Assembly: GCA_013396915.1 (NCBI GenBank)
Contig: VWZL01003420.1
Coordinates: 661,832 to 725,831 of the forward strand
Direction of reading: 5' to 3'
DNA: 64,000 nt
Source: Stercorarius parasiticus
Taxonomy: Eukaryota > Chordata > Aves > Charadriiformes > Stercorariidae
The notes below the pieces were generated by a model. It was not told the DNA's origin, made no database searches, and saw only the letters and a program-made list of their open reading frames with translations. The translations under genes were made by a program, and so were the position numbers. This document shows positions 24,840 to 37,830 of the stretch, piece by piece; the first letter of the stretch is position 1, and every line of letters begins with the position of its first letter.

Positions 24840-25470
24840 TGAAGAGACATAACCTGGGCCCCCACGCCCTTAGCCAGCACCCCAAAATCCATGTACTCTT
24901 TCCTGATATGCTTGAAGTTCCTGGCAGTAACCTTGGTGCCTATGTGGAAGAGCAGCTAGGGTAATAGTCTGAGGCCAGACAACCCCAGGTCATCTCTGCG
25001 GTGTCCCAGACCCAGGCGCAGGTCAGGTTGGCAGGCAGAGACTTCTGTCTCCTGCAGCAGAGTATCTCCTGCAGTTATCAATCTCCTGTTCCTCTCCATG
25101 CAGATGCTTGGTTGAGGGCCAGCAGGCCATCACACCTCCCTGAAGAGAAGTCATCTCCCCTGATCCCAGGGCAATGCACTGATTCCATAACTGCAGAAAC
25201 ACAGGCCAAGAAGGACACTTACATGGAATACCTGAAATGGTGCAGCCTTCCCCATCTCGCGAGCTTCCATGCATTAGCCCTCTGAGGGCTTTCTCCAGCT
25301 GTCCTTGGCAAACACAGGGTCTGGACTCCTGGCTCTGCAGGGTTTCTGCAAAGACTCTTTCAGTCTCCTCCTGCTTGCCCTCACGGATGGTGTGTGCCCA
25401 CTCACCTCCGCCTGGCACTTCTCCTTGCAGGCCCATGAGGCACATGGCCCATTCCCTCACCCAAGACTGC
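24840..25470 (-). pseudogene. CR1 ORF1 relic (coiled N-terminal part plus SGNH esterase)
   Basis: CR1 ORF1 encodes a nucleic-acid-binding protein with an esterase-like (SGNH hydrolase) domain. An open frame at 25,023-25,460 holds the N-terminal part, including ETERVFAETLQSQE, which resembles the family's 'ERE-D-WFSETLQ' block. After one frameshift the esterase starts: GDT at 25,061-25,069 stands for the family's GDS nucleophile block, with Thr in place of the catalytic Ser. The second block HIGT is 41 codons on, at 24,935-24,946, followed by KV where the family has ND. GVGAQV follows, matching the next conserved block. One in-frame stop lies just before HIGT. Both catalytic blocks are altered, and the frame is broken at least twice, so no enzyme can be made. 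Confidence 0.8.
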
Positions 25471-28400
25471 CCTTATATCAAGAGTTTCTATGAAACATCC
25501 TTTTCTTCTGCCTGAAAATCTTGTTCAGATGTGAAAAAATAAATTTGGCTAGATATCAAACAGTCCAGTCAGAGTAGAAACATCATTCAGTGCACAAGCA
25601 GTAAATTGGATGTACACAAGAAAGATTAAAGATCCCAACAACCTCCTCTGTCCCTCAACCAGCAGCATGGAGCAGCCTTGGGGTCCCCAGTGCCACAAGC
25701 ACTGCAGGTGGAAAATAGACCCTGGGCTGGGAGAGGGACTACGGCAGCTCCGTGCTGCAAAATTGGGGCACAGGTCCTCTGCAGGGAGAGCCATTTGTGG
25801 GTATCTCTCTATCAGTGCCCTGAAAGGGGCTCAGAGATGCTGGGACAAGGAAGCACATGGTGCTGCAAGCAGGACGCGGCATGCTCCATGGCGGTAGAAA
25901 AACTGCAGAAGGACTTCTGCATCCCACCGGATAAAGGATCCCCAATTTCCCCAGCACAGCAGGCCCTCTATTGTTGGAGTGTCTTAGTGTGATCTTGTCT
26001 TTCTCGCCCTTTGCATGAGAAGCACTGGTGTGGTGTCCAAGTGCATGAGTCCATCGGTCTGCATGTGCGTGGAGGGTGCCAGCAGGCTAGCACCAGTGAT
26101 GGGATGAGCAGGAAAACAGTGGAACATTTTCAGTGGCGGCACTTGCTCTCAGGGAAGCAGGGAGCTGAGATCCCCATGGGGGATGTCAGGCAGAGACTTG
26201 CACTTCCAGTACCAGCTTGGAGATCCCAAAAGAGATTGACAGCAGGAACAGCTCAACCTCGACAGTCCAAGAAGCATTGGTAGGACTCTGACGTCTCCAA
26301 TCTGGGAGTGACCACAGGGAGGTGAAGCCTTCTCCAGACCCTGGGCCATGCACAGAGCCTGCCTGGGCTGGTGACAGCTTCTAAAACTCTAGTGAAGGGT
26401 ATCACAAGGGCTAGAGGTAGTCAAGAGAAATAGTCAAAAGCTGGCTTGAAGGGCAACCTGACTTCCTTTGAAGTGGAGTAATACGAATCATCACAAGAGT
26501 TGCATCTGCAACCCTGAGGGGATTTCTAGCTGACAAGGTAAAAACATGAGAACAATTCAAACCAGTGGGATAGAAAAGGAGAAAATTAATATATAAAGCC
26601 ACTCATGTGTGATTTTATTTTAATTTCATGGCATTTATTTTACACGCTTCTCTATCAGTAATGGAAATGTCGTCAGTGCCTTCCAACAATGTGGAACTTC
26701 CTTCTCATGAACCCCTTCCCTGATCTCTCTCTCCAGAGATATGAAATGTCATGGTCTGAAGTCAAGCAAGCAATTCCAATAATTATCTGCCACTTATACT
26801 GCCTCTTTCCTGCACAGCATAGCAGCACTCAGTTTTATCCTACAGCTGGGAAAGGAGAGCGAGTTAAGTGATTGCTCTGGGTCTCACAAGAACTGGAGGG
26901 TAAGTAATTGTCCTGCCTTTACAGTCCGCCCTTGTCGCTCAGGCCATACTGCTTCCATCAATGATTTGGTAGTGGAATCACAGCACTGGTATGCCTAAAT
27001 CCTCTACGGTCTTCACTTTTTTTAGCTATTGTAAACACCAAATCATTATCCTGGTTATCTTAGTTGAGATGGTTGACAAAGACAAGCGCTTAGAGGGAAA
27101 GAAAATAACAGGGGTGCATAGTGTGGCTTGAAGAAATCACTTAATGACAGGATGTGGAGAAACTCAAAGACAAAAATATCAGAAGGAATGACAAGAATGG
27201 TACCACAGTAAAGAGCCGCTAAAATGCAGAGAGCAGAGCGAAGCCCTAAAAAGGCAGACTTGGAGTGAGCTAATATAGCATCTCACAGGACATTGTTGTG
27301 GGCTGCGCACTAGAGAGATTAAGTGACAGTGGTGTTACCCTGACGTCAGAAAAAAAGTGGGACAAAGGACAGGCGGGAGCACGAGGGGGTGAGAAAGAGC
27401 AAGTGTCTCTCACCCTTCCTGCTTGCTGCAAGTGTTTTTTCAAAGTTTGTAGTAATCTGCTACCAAAAAGACCAGCATAAACTGCATGACGGTGCGTGTG
27501 TCAGATGCACACATGATGACTGTCCGAGGAGTGAGCGCTGCTGCCCTTTCTTTTCATCCGTAGTATCCGCATTACTAGCTTCTTCAAGTAAACAAGCTCC
27601 CAATCAGAGGAGACAGATTGCATGGGAGAATCTCGACCCCTACTATCAGTCCAGCTCTGGTCCAAAACCCACAAGAGTCTGGGGCCCGTAGTGGGAACTT
27701 ACATCTAAAATTAGAAAACTCATGACAAAAGTAGAACTCTGTTGCTTTTAATAGCCTGGTTTTATTTTGAGATACCCTTCAGGGAATGCCCCACTGAAAT
27801 GTGATCTGAAGCCAATTTTCTTTGACGACACAAAATTTGTCTTATTTGTGCAGATGGTTTCGTGGATTACTTTTTTATTTTTATGTAATGGGCAATCGTT
27901 AAAACATGATTGCACAAAAAATTAGCTGACGTGTTCTAAAGGTGGTGGCAAAGTGGGGTGCTCAGGCTGTCAGCAGTGAAGAAGGCAGCAATTTTCCCCC
28001 TCCCCAGTGCACACAGTGACAGCAGGTCATGCTGCATCCACACAGTGCTCAACTGAGATTGAGCCTGTGCCCTGTGCCAAAATGTACCCGCTGGTGTCTC
28101 AAGGAAACCTCAGGAGGGGATAATGCTGCACTGAAAGCTGAGTAGGTCCTGGACTGCTGAGGATTTATTTCCCACATTCTGCCTAGTGCAAGTCTAAGGG
28201 TTAAATAATAATGCTCTTTGTTTAAATGAACCTGATACGCTTTAATAGACTTTTTTCAGCTCCCCTGTTAGTGAAGTCGCAGTGTGTTACTGAGCCTTCA
28301 TGTCCCAAATTTACGCAGATGCAATTCCGGCCATGAGCCAAGTCATAAGATGGCAAAACATAAGCCTCGAGAGCAGCAGGCTTAGGAAAATATACCATTT

Positions 28401-31400
28401 ACAACCCCTGCCATGAAGTACTTTCAAAGGCCTAATTTTAGATGTACGGACTGGAATCAAATAGCAAAGGGATCAGTGGGGTGAGGAATGGAGGATTTTT
28501 TATTCAAATGTCAATTATAATTAACCTAGCTCTAGCACGATGATATTCTCCTGTCCCAAGGCATTCATGGTGGCATGTAACACCATCCTTGGAAGCTGGC
28601 AGGACATCCTGAGAAAGAAAGATGTTCCTTGTGTTGGGCAACAAAACCACCAAACATTTCTGTCGACGCTTGTCTGTGAAGGCTTGCGTTGGTGTCTGTC
28701 CACCAAGGGCTGGCCTCGGGCACGAGCAGGCCATGAGGCTTCCCTTGGCCCTTCCCACCACCCTCCTCATTGCTGCAAGGCCACCCCGGGGGCGTGTTCC
28801 TGCACCACCGCCCATGCCATCATCTTCCTTTTTCATATTGCATAATTGCAAATCCCCTGTGCTCGGGAAGGAGCAATCGCTCTCAGGGTGTAAAGGGAGC
28901 AAAAGTGGTGGTGCTTGGGCTCCAGGAGGCTCAGAGAAATCAGGAGGCAGCATCAGTCCTCTTCCATGGGGATGGCCTCTCCACCCGCATCCCTGGTCCT
29001 TCCAGGGTCTGGCTGTGGGAATGCCACATACTGATGCTGTGGTCATGCCTGGGACTCTTGTGCTCCTCCTCACTTTTGTATTTCCTTTTTCTCCTTTCTT
29101 CCCCTTCCTCTGGAGGGGGATGGCAGCCATCCATGAGAGGCAATGGAGCTCCTTCAGCAGCAAGGGGAGTTGTCAGACAGGCACACCGCGTGGGTTTTTT
29201 CTCTACTTGTGCCGTAGGCTCTTCCCAGAGTCAAACCATTTTGCTGTGTTTTGCCAATATACTGCTTAGCCAGACAGCATCAAACCTACAGTTTATGCCG
29301 CAGCAACACATACATAAAGCCTGAGGCCAAGAGCTTCAAAATTTGAAACCCACACTTTGGCTTGTGGCATAACTATATGCGAAAAAATGGGAGGATCCCG
29401 ATTCCTCACTCCACTCTGGCGGTTTTGTGCTATTTTAATGCTCAATTTCCATGTAATGAGGCTGTAATAAAAGAAGCGTAATGCAGCAGAATGGTGCATA
29501 ACAGGCGGAGGCCTCATTCACAGAGAGTCCCAGAAAAATCCCTTTGGGACCCCCAGAGCTCAGAGGTGCTTGCCACTGCCTCGCCACATCCAGAGAACTG
29601 CTCCTGAGCAGAGGGCAATCTCGTTTCCTCCAGGCTCCTGTGCTGCCACCTCTCAAACCAACTTCCCCAGGACAGGACACACACCTTGCCATTGCCACCG
29701 CTCCTTTGCCAGGGACCCCCTTTGTCATTCAGTCTTACTTCTCCAGACCGTGTTCAAGAGCCCAGGCCTGAACAGCAACAAACACTGCTAACCTTTTTGG
29801 TAGCTGAGATCAGAGTTTGGAGATTATTCACTTTTAACTCCCCACCTATTTCTTTACTTTCCATTAGCTGAGGTGGAAGAGTTCTGGATCTTCCTCTTTT
29901 TAAGCCATTGCTGGAGAATGTTTGGCGAGACTGAACAGTCTCACATGTCCAGCTGGACAAGGTGGGGTTTGTCTGACCAAATGTGGACATCTATAATGTG
30001 GATGTCAACAGCTGACACCAGGGTCCACGCTCCCGTTATAACTGATGAACGTTTTACATGAACTTCCAGGCTATACTCACTGCATGCTACAGCAACTTCT
30101 CAAGGAGACCAGATGAATCACGCTTTCTCAAGCATGATTTCCTCAAGCAGCTTTCTCAGATGTGGCTATCTGCACCGGAGGAGTCTAAAATAGGCAGGAT
30201 GAACTCTGTCTTTAATGACTCTTTCCATACTTCAGTAAGCTTCCAACACTTATTAACTGCATTTGAAGCACGGTGCCATGTCCCAGTTTCCTGGAAAATG
30301 TTTAAATCACAGACAGAAGCTCCTTCTCATACAAATTGCATGTGCAATTCATAACAAGTTTCTGCTCCCAGCCAGGAGCTGGAATTACTGAATGCAGCTG
30401 CATGACTGCATTTTCCTTGTCAAGACATGAGAGCAACAAATCCCTCCTAGGTGATAACGGCGTTTGGAAACCAAGCCATGTCCTGGCTTCTTCTTTTAAG
30501 AGATACAGTGACAATGGGGTTTTAAATGCACCTTAAAAAAAAGTAATGAAGATAAGATGAGAATATCATGGCAGCTTATAGACTTTGGTTTTTATGCAAT
30601 TTAAGAAATGTTGTCATGGTCTGTGTCAGACTTCCGACAATATTGCTAAGGTGGAGGGCAGTAGTCAGTCAGCACAGACCTGTGTAAACGCAGTGCACAC
30701 AGATGCCTTCATTTGCACCCTAAGAAGGAATAGTTAAACATCTTCTAATGTAAAGATAGCTGAAGTTTTGCCCAAGGGAAATGCCTAGCCATCACTGCAA
30801 AGCTGAAGCCAAAGCTAAGACATCACCAAAAATTCAGAGATTCTCTGAAAACTGACCTCAAGCCCAGAATGCATCAGTTATATCACAAGGAAAAAGCTGC
30901 AGTAAGCAAGAGAAAGTCAGAAAACGAGGACTGATGTTGTTATGTCCCAAAGAGAAATCACAGGCAGAAAGTGTGCTCCTTGGAAGAATCATCTTGGAAA
31001 TGGTGAGCAAGGAAACTGCCAGACATTTGTTTTTACTGCATTCACAGAAACAGGTTTTATGTAAAATATTGCATTCTTTGTAAATAATCAGTACAATCCC
31101 AGAGATCTAGTAATTGACTTCTGTAATCAATTCTCCTTGCAAACCCTGAATGTTGGCTAGCCTCTCCATCCAAGGGGCATTCATTTATTGTCCAGGAGCC
31201 TGAGTAATTAAGGGCAAGGTAGATTTCTGTGGCTTGCACTGAAAAAGGCAGAACTGTCAGTACCTTAATAATGCAGCAACTAGGACAACTTTTTATTTGG
31301 TGACTCACTGTTGAAAGACTGTTCTGTGTGCTTCTTACCCCTCTGCTTAGTTTGGACACACTGTACTCAGGGATGCTACCAAAATCAATATTGTAGATAA

Positions 31401-31559
31401 GATTATAGACTTGGCTAGAGTCAAGGAGGTGCTGCAGGGAAATAAAAAACAGTAATTTGAAAGTGCATGGCATAAAGAGTACCCTATTCATTTCCAAGCA
31501 ATTAGCTACCCATAAGGAAAACTAAAAACATCTATGGCAGTTGTCAAAGAAAGTGTACT
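25471..31559. other. Unique non-coding sequence, no gene seen
   Basis: The two longest ordinary open frames of the window lie here on opposite strands in a G+C-rich patch (28,504-29,163 minus, 219 codons; 28,622-29,269 plus, 215 codons). They overlap almost completely and their translations show no domain or sensible composition, so I treat both as chance. A pyrimidine-rich run is at about 29,075-29,110. No repeat recognised. Confidence 0.55.
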
Positions 31560-31690
31560 GAGACACTTTCCTTCTTAATAGATTTGAAAACATTCCCCAT
31601 ACAAAAGGACATAATGGAGTCAGAAAAGGGCAACTTAAATGGTTAAAGTGGTTTATGGTGCAGCTATAAAGCAACACTAAATGTAATAGG
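31560..31690 (+). mobile_element. Possible ancient CR1 fragment (C-terminal ORF2)
   Basis: The order 'ggagtcagaaaagggcaact', 'aaatggttaaag', 'gctataaagcaacactaaat' resembles the CR1 ORF2 stretch encoding the '-VQKRATKMI-G---YEERL' region. Short and very decayed; it may be coincidental. Confidence 0.3.
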
Positions 31691-33841
31691 CAGGGAGATA
31701 CCCTGTAGAAGCCCTAGTATGTCAATTGGGGAAGCTGGGGAGTACTGGAAAGGGACAACTGGGGACCGTAGACTCTCCTTAATAGCATCTCCATTGCCAC
31801 TATCCACCCTGTTTCCCTCTCGGGGAAAGGGAAAGAAATCAGGGAGAGATCAAACAATTATGGGGTACAAGAATGAAGATAAGGGAGAGGAGTGGGAGCC
31901 AGAGAGTGAAAAACAGGTAAACATGGCACCAGAGGGAGACCCTGAATAGAGCAGCCAGCAGTGCCCTGGTGGGAGGCTGGACAGCAGCAGGCCCTGCAAT
32001 GATAACACCAGGACCGTTTTTCCTACACTTCTATGATGTTTAAAAATAGTTCTTGAACTAAGAAGAAACAACACGGGTCAAATTCTGGGGACTGGGGCAT
32101 GTCCTTTCCTGCTTCAAAGCAGCAGCTCCTCCTGACTATCCCTCGGAAGGATTGGCATGGGATGATGATCCCACAGGAGACTCAAATGAGGTATCTGGGA
32201 GCCAAGTCTGTGATTGTTCCTAGCAGAGAGAGCAAAGTCTTCAGTGCAAGGCAAGGAGCCACCATCTCCAGCATCCAGCACTATGGTGAGGCCGGCATGG
32301 AGCTCTCCTTCCTCTCCACCATTTCTCTTGAATCTTGGTCTCCCATACAATAAAGTCTCACCTGCTCCCTCAGTGCTCTAAAATGTGCTTTCCTAAAAGG
32401 CTGCATTGCCAGGCAGTGCGCGTGCTTGGTGCTAATTCAGCTGGCTTTGCAGAAAGAGTTAGACCCTGGGGAACAGAGCAACCGAACCACCCCAAACCAA
32501 ACTCGTGTGCAGAAAGGAGAGACAAGGGCTGCCTGGGTTATTCCCCGTAATATATGGGCCAGCGGCTGAGATCCATTAGGAGCTATTCAGGTTCAGAAAA
32601 CACTCTTCAGTCACAGCTGAGCTGTGAAAGGTCAAAGTGTTCAACTGAAGAACCGGCAGAGATTTACTATGAAGTGCCTCTTTGTTTAAAGAGCTTAAAA
32701 GGGGGGAGTTTAGTCAAAGTACAATAAATAAACTCTGGCAATCCTGTTTGAACAAGTTTCTTATCGATGGTTTCAGAAAGGAAAGGGAAAGTATCAAGGC
32801 TGGGGCTGAGGCAGAGGCAGCAGGTGTCCTGGGAGCTGCATCTGCCCCGGCAGCGCCCAGGCTCCTCTCCAGTTGACTTATCATTTCCATTTGAGCACAG
32901 AAAGGAATGATAAAAAGTTGTGCTCTTTAATATAGTGAAGCTTTGTTCTTTTATCAAGAGCGACAGGCTGGCTTCTCATCTACATATGCGAGCATGGGGT
33001 TTGCATCCTCGTCCAAGGTACACAAGTGTCGGTGTCTGTCCTGACTGCTGTAACGGAGCTTCTACTAGCGAGAGACAATTAGGCAGGAAAGCATGTGTAA
33101 ATAATTTATTATGGCATATCAATGCTTTCAGGAGATGGAAATACTAGCTACGAAAGTGCTCTCTACTCAAATGGGAAACGGCACAAGTTCAGCGTCTGGA
33201 AGCTGAAGCCGTGTAAACTCAAATGAGACATAAAATTTAAATTTTGTCTAATGAGGCTGTTTAACAGTGGACCAGACTGCCATGGGCATGGTGAAGTTCT
33301 CACCTCCACATGTGTTCATATCAGAAGTGCAAGGCTTTGAAGAAGGTATGTTTTATCCAGTGCTAACTGAAGAACACCCCAAAAAATGATTGGCAGGCCA
33401 GAATGAAAATGTTTGTGATGCCCTGCGGGACAGACTTATAGGCAACTGCTGGTTTCCTTGGCTTTCAAGTCACTCTGTGACTCTGTGAGGTTACCTGCCT
33501 ATAGTACAATTCAATAGCTTACTCTTTTGAAATCAATATAGAATCCAATAACCCCATAAAATACAATGTGTCCTAAATGTATTTGTTCTAAAGTTAAGTC
33601 CCAAGCTAACTTTTCTAATACCTAAGGGTCTTTAAAGGCTACACGATCCTTAATTCAGCTCTCAACTTGACCGTCTATCTTCTAGTTATTTCAGGACCAG
33701 CAGAGGTTATACAGAAAAAGTCAGAAGCTTTTCTGGCTAGAATGTCAAACAGGGAAACTGTACTCCCAGACAGTCTCTGCAGCGCTCAACCCATTACAGG
33801 GCACGTCAGCTCTCTCTGAACCTGTCTTAGGGCCAGGTTCT
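31691..33841. other. Unique non-coding sequence, no gene seen
   Basis: Mixed composition, only short unrecognised open frames, no repeat identified. The last ~60 bases run into the young CR1. Confidence 0.6.
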
Positions 33842-34462
33842 TAGCCCAGAAAGCCAACCGTATCCTGCGCTGCATCAAAGAAGCACAGACAGCGGGTCAA
33901 GGGAGGTGATTCTCCCCTTCTACTCCACTCTCATGAGACCCCACCTGGAGTACTGCACCCAGCTCTGGGGCCTCCAAAATAAGAAGGACATGGAACTGTT
34001 GGAGTGAGTCCAGAGGAGGGCCACGAAGACAATCAGAGAGCTGGAGCACCTCTCCTATGAGGACAGGCTGAGAGAGTTGGTGTTGTTCAGCCTGGAGAAG
34101 AGAAGGCTCCAGGGAAACCTTAGAGCTGCCTTCCAGTTCCTAAAGGGGACCTAAAGGAAAGATGGGGAGGGACTCTTTGTCAGAGAGTGTAGTGGTAGGA
34201 CAAGGGGTAATGGTTTTAAACTGAAAGAGGGTAGAACTATGTCAGATATTAGAAAGAAATTCTTTACTGGGAGGGTAGTGAGATTCTGGCCCAGGTTTCC
34301 CAGAGAAGTTGTGGATGCCCCATCCCTGGAAGTGTTCAAGGCCAGGCTGGATGGGGCTTTGAGCAGCCTGGTCTAGTGGGAGGTGTCCCTGCCCGTGGCA
34401 GGGGGGTTGGAACTAGGTGATCTTCAAGGTCCCTTCCAACCCAAACCATTCTATGATTCTGT
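33842..34462 (+). mobile_element. CR1 LINE, young avian type, 5'-truncated (copy A)
   Basis: Plus-strand element starting inside ORF2 at 'cccagaaagccaaccgtatc' and ending at 34,462 in ccattctatgattct. It carries the usual avian 3' region ('gtgtccctgcccgtggcagg', 'cttcaaggtcccttccaacc'). It shares diagnostic differences with the copy at 62,680-63,293: 'gagagttggtgttgttcagc', 'ccagggaaaccttagagc', 'ggcccaggtttcccagagaa' and 'gcagcctggtctagtgggag'. The two therefore belong to one subfamily. No target-site duplication is visible. Confidence 0.97.
33850..34376 (+). pseudogene. CR1 ORF2 C-terminal fragment, copy A, two nonsense codons
   Basis: End of the reverse transcriptase protein, beginning with the NRILRCIKE region, then the [12 protein letters not shown] block at about 33,940-33,975, then [20 protein letters not shown] and the C-terminal REVVDAPSLEVFKARLDGAL block. 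An in-frame TGA follows LLE near 34,006, where the family has arginine. A TAA sits in the KG-Y-RK block near 34,152. The frame ends at the family's natural stop at about 34,376. Not functional. Confidence 0.85.
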
Positions 34463-37374
34463 GGTCTTGTGTTGCCCATGCCAGGACAGCACCGAATTAT
34501 TTGAAATAACCTAATTTTAATCATAAATCAAATAATCCAGTTTGATTTGATTTTGACTTTCTACTTATATTTGGTTTTTAGATTTATTTTCCTACACACA
34601 GACTGATTCTCACTGGTTGGTAGCTATTAAAATATGTTGGTTTGTTACTAAAAGTAGCCCATAACTACAACTGGTATTTCCTTTTTGGTAGCCAAGGTGA
34701 TATACTATACACACGTTAAATACATAGCTTAAAAATACAATTCCTGTGCTGAATGAACACAAAAACTTTTAATCGGTACCTGCTACACATTTTCAACAAA
34801 ACGATACCTTAGCATTATTCATAGAAAATTAATTGAACTAATGGTTCCGGATCAGTGTGTTCCTCAGCATTTTCGAACTAATAGATGTCACCTTCTCACA
34901 CCTCATTTTTATAAGTGAATTGGAAGCGGAAGCCTGGCTTTTTTGCTTTTTTCAAATCCCAGCTGGTTTCTCAAATTCTATTACATTATTGAAGTAGCTA
35001 TTGAATTGAACACATCTGATAGGAAGAAAATATCCTTCCAGCAGAAGAGACTACAGATTGCCAAAAAGAAATTTAATGCTTTAGCAAATTCTGTTTCCAG
35101 AGCTCAGCTAGTGATTTCATAAGTAAATTGACTTCTACGTAAATTTCATTTAAGCAAATATATACTGACTAAACAATGTTCCTTATATAACCTAAAGGTT
35201 TTTAATAGCATAAGATCAGGAGTTTATATAGGTCACAATGATTCTTTAAATGCATTTAAACTAAGCCCATTAAAGTGCATTTATCTTTAATAAGGAAAAT
35301 AAAAATTTTATTTTATTTTTTTATTTAGACTTTTGTCAGCTCAGTGCCTGCTGCTATATTCAAAAACCCTTAGGACTCTGAGAAGCTTTTTGCCAGTCTG
35401 TTGCTGCAGTGATCCCATGCAAACTTCTCAGCCTTATCACAACCTTGTGACTCACTTCTGCACTTGGATCACATAAGGACAACTAAACAAATGCAAGCTG
35501 AGCAAGATAGGAGTATCTCTTTGGCTTCCAAACCCGTAGGAGTTCGATCTCATAGATTCAGGGATTTATACTTCTCTTTTTTTCAGTCCTGTGCTGGTTT
35601 TCTGGACTTCTTTTTCCCCTTCTTCCCATGCTAGCTCTGTTTTCATGGAGGATTTTGGAGCGTTTTTCTTTCTTCCTGAGGTATGCAACAGCTAGGCTCG
35701 CCCGCCACAAGCTTCAACATTTGTGTTTAAGGTATTGCCCCGAAAAATACCTTTTGCCTTTAAAACAAAACAACATACTTTCAGCTCTCTAAATATATGC
35801 ATAGTTTGATTTACCTTTACATTATAAAGGCATATTGCCTGTGAAAAACTCTGCAGCTCAAAGATACATAGATAAAAAAAATATATATATATATATGGTT
35901 ATATACTTTTTAATAATACATATGTATGTGCATATAGACAAACACAGTTTGTGCAACATCAGCCAAAAATGTGCTAAGTGCAGGAACAGATTAAATAAAT
36001 TGCTGTAAGAAAATTGACAGCTGGAGACTTTTCTTCAGACTCAGTATGAAGCGAGGAAAGATCCGTATTTTTGAAACAGTGTTTAGCGTACGTGTTTATT
36101 TTTTCCATGACATTTTCAAGGATTAATTATTTGCTTTAGTGATCTTTTCTAATATCTTTGCCGCTCTTTACCTCTTCCTGCTGTGTTCCATTATGAACCC
36201 AGTGCCTGGAAAAATTTTATTTCTTTTTCTATTCTCCTTTTCAAAGGTACAATTAGTGGTTTTCTGTGCGTGAGGGCCAGCACATGTCTATATGTGTGTT
36301 CGTGTATACTTTATATCCACAAATGCATATGTGTGTTTATATATATGCACACATACATATTGAATATTGCTCGTCATTACAAATACTCTACAATTGAAAA
36401 TTAACAGCAAAATAGTAATTATGTATAATTTTTATGTTTCTGAACTGAGAAACTATGATAAGCGCATGAGAAATAATTCCTATTGGGAAGATGAACAGCA
36501 CTGAGATGAGCTCTTACCGGCATGCCTGCGTGGCACCCGACTCCAGCAAGGAGCCCACCTTCTCCTAGGACCCCAGTCCTGCTCCGTACTGGTGTAGATC
36601 CTGCCTCTTCTGGACCAGATCAGTTGATGGGACCAGGGCCAGAAGGAGGAACTATTCTGCTGAAGTCAGTGAAGCTTTCAAGACAGTCTCTTAAAATAAA
36701 AGGAGTTCCACTAGGTAGCACGCTTCTCTGGGGTGAAGAAAAAAGAAAAGCAAGGGATTGTGGTGTCCACATGAATGTGGTATCAGGTCTAATTTGCATG
36801 AGCTTGTGCCAGCCTGATGTACTTCCATTGGTCTTTCCTAAAATTTCTAAGAAGAGATGCATGCATTTCCAATGGAGTTCAGCTCTGCTATTGCTGTTAA
36901 TTGGGTTGCCTTATACTAAGAGGTTCAGATTTTATTAAATAAGGTCATACAGTGGTCATGGAGAACATTTGAATTGTTACTAGATTAGTGTTAGCAATCA
37001 AATAAATCAGAAAAGAACAAGGATACTTTATCACAGAACACAGTTTCTACCTTTAGTTGAACAGACTACTTTGTAAATACAGTCTCATTAGTATCAGCCT
37101 AATGTAATTCTGTACTTTGTTTTGCAAGTGAAATGAAGTTCAGGAAACTTCACTTTAAAAGATTATAGATGAAAGATGAAAAATGAACAATCACACCCAA
37201 TTTAGGATGATTCATCTTCCAGAGGGGAAGAAATAAAATCTCTGTCTGCTGGAAAAAGAATATGCAAAAGAAGTCAGTAAAATCATTGGGCAATATTGAA
37301 GAACAAATAAAGCTACAATCAAATAGTGCATATAATAAGAATACGAGCAAAAATGTATAATGCCTGTAGGCAGA
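34463..37374. other. AT-rich non-coding sequence with short AT and TG tracts
   Basis: No gene seen. Strongly AT-rich from 34,500 to 36,500. A run of A followed by eight AT units is at 35,874-35,896, and an interrupted TG/TA tract at about 36,290-36,365. A fragment at 36,500-36,940 is more G+C-rich with an unrecognised 138-codon frame. The last ~300 bases may contain the decayed 5' edge of the CR1 that follows. Confidence 0.55.
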
Positions 37375-37399
37375 AGTTAATGGTCTAAAACCAGAGACA

Positions 37400-37830
37400 G
37401 ATGAGTGGAAATGCTTGGGTCTAAATGAAGATATTGTTATATGAGATTGTGAACTAGGAGGAAGGAAAGAAAATTAGTGTAACGCTAAGGTAAAAATTAT
37501 ATCAGAAAGTATATCTGTCTATGCTGGTGGAGAAACAGTATGTGTGTTACAGAAAACCTTGGCAGTCGAATAATATGGCTGAGTCATCCGTGTCAACATG
37601 TCCTAGGGTATCGCTGTGGATTGAATTTGTGGGTTATAGGTTAATACTGGGGTAACAGTCCACATCAGTGGAGCACAGTGGTGACTACAGCCTCCAGGAT
37701 CAGAAACAGAGAAATACTGGAAAATTTCAGTCATTGCTCATCTCCATGACAATGGAGGAATGTCATTACAGGCATCATACAGAGACAAAAGTTGTAGACA
37801 TCATAAATGACTGTGTTTTCTAAGAAAAGT
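37400..37830 (+). pseudogene. CR1 ORF2 endonuclease relic
   Basis: Plus-strand remnants of the APE-type endonuclease. 'aatgcttgggtctaaatgaa' to 'gaagatattg' matches the start of the domain. The catalytic TETWW codons are degraded at about 37,441-37,461. 'tatatcagaaagtatatctg' and 'tatgctggtgga' match the '-Y-IYRKDR-GRAGGG' block. Around 37,730-37,830, 'cagagacaaaagttgtagac' and 'atcataaatgactg' match the 'E-KFLD-LNDC' block after GDFN, whose codons are no longer readable. Multiple stops. Confidence 0.7.

Larger units (their letters stand above)
23801..25470 (-). mobile_element. Decayed CR1 LINE with ORF1 and endonuclease, RT deleted
   Basis: A minus-strand CR1 whose parts are in the right order but with large internal deletions. 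ORF1 is at 25,470-24,840, the ORF2 endonuclease and following linker at 24,830-24,060, and the 3' end at about 24,010-23,803, where the plus strand shows the antisense of the tail region ('ctctgctcaaagcagg', 'aaggatggagactgcc'). The whole reverse transcriptase, about 1.5 kb in an intact element, is missing between ~24,060 and ~24,010, and the ORF1 end plus ORF2 start are missing near 24,835. The tail is degenerate. Almost all CR1 copies keep only the 3' end, so a copy keeping its 5' genes while losing the middle is unusual. Every gene in it is broken. Confidence 0.85.

Noticed and set aside
28504..29269. Two open frames over 200 codons on opposite strands
   Set aside because: They overlap almost fully in a G+C-rich patch, have no domain or signal, and their translations are low-information proline/serine/glycine-rich sequence. 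Chance stop-free stretches explain them best.
31057..31497. 146-codon minus-strand frame, considered as a retroviral or cellular gene fragment
   Set aside because: No catalytic or structural motif could be identified; composition is ordinary for intergenic DNA.
36500..36940. Fragment resembling a SINE or palindromic repeat ('tggtgtagatcctg', 'ctgaagtcagtgaag')
   Set aside because: Only two short words match and the order does not fit a known repeat well enough.
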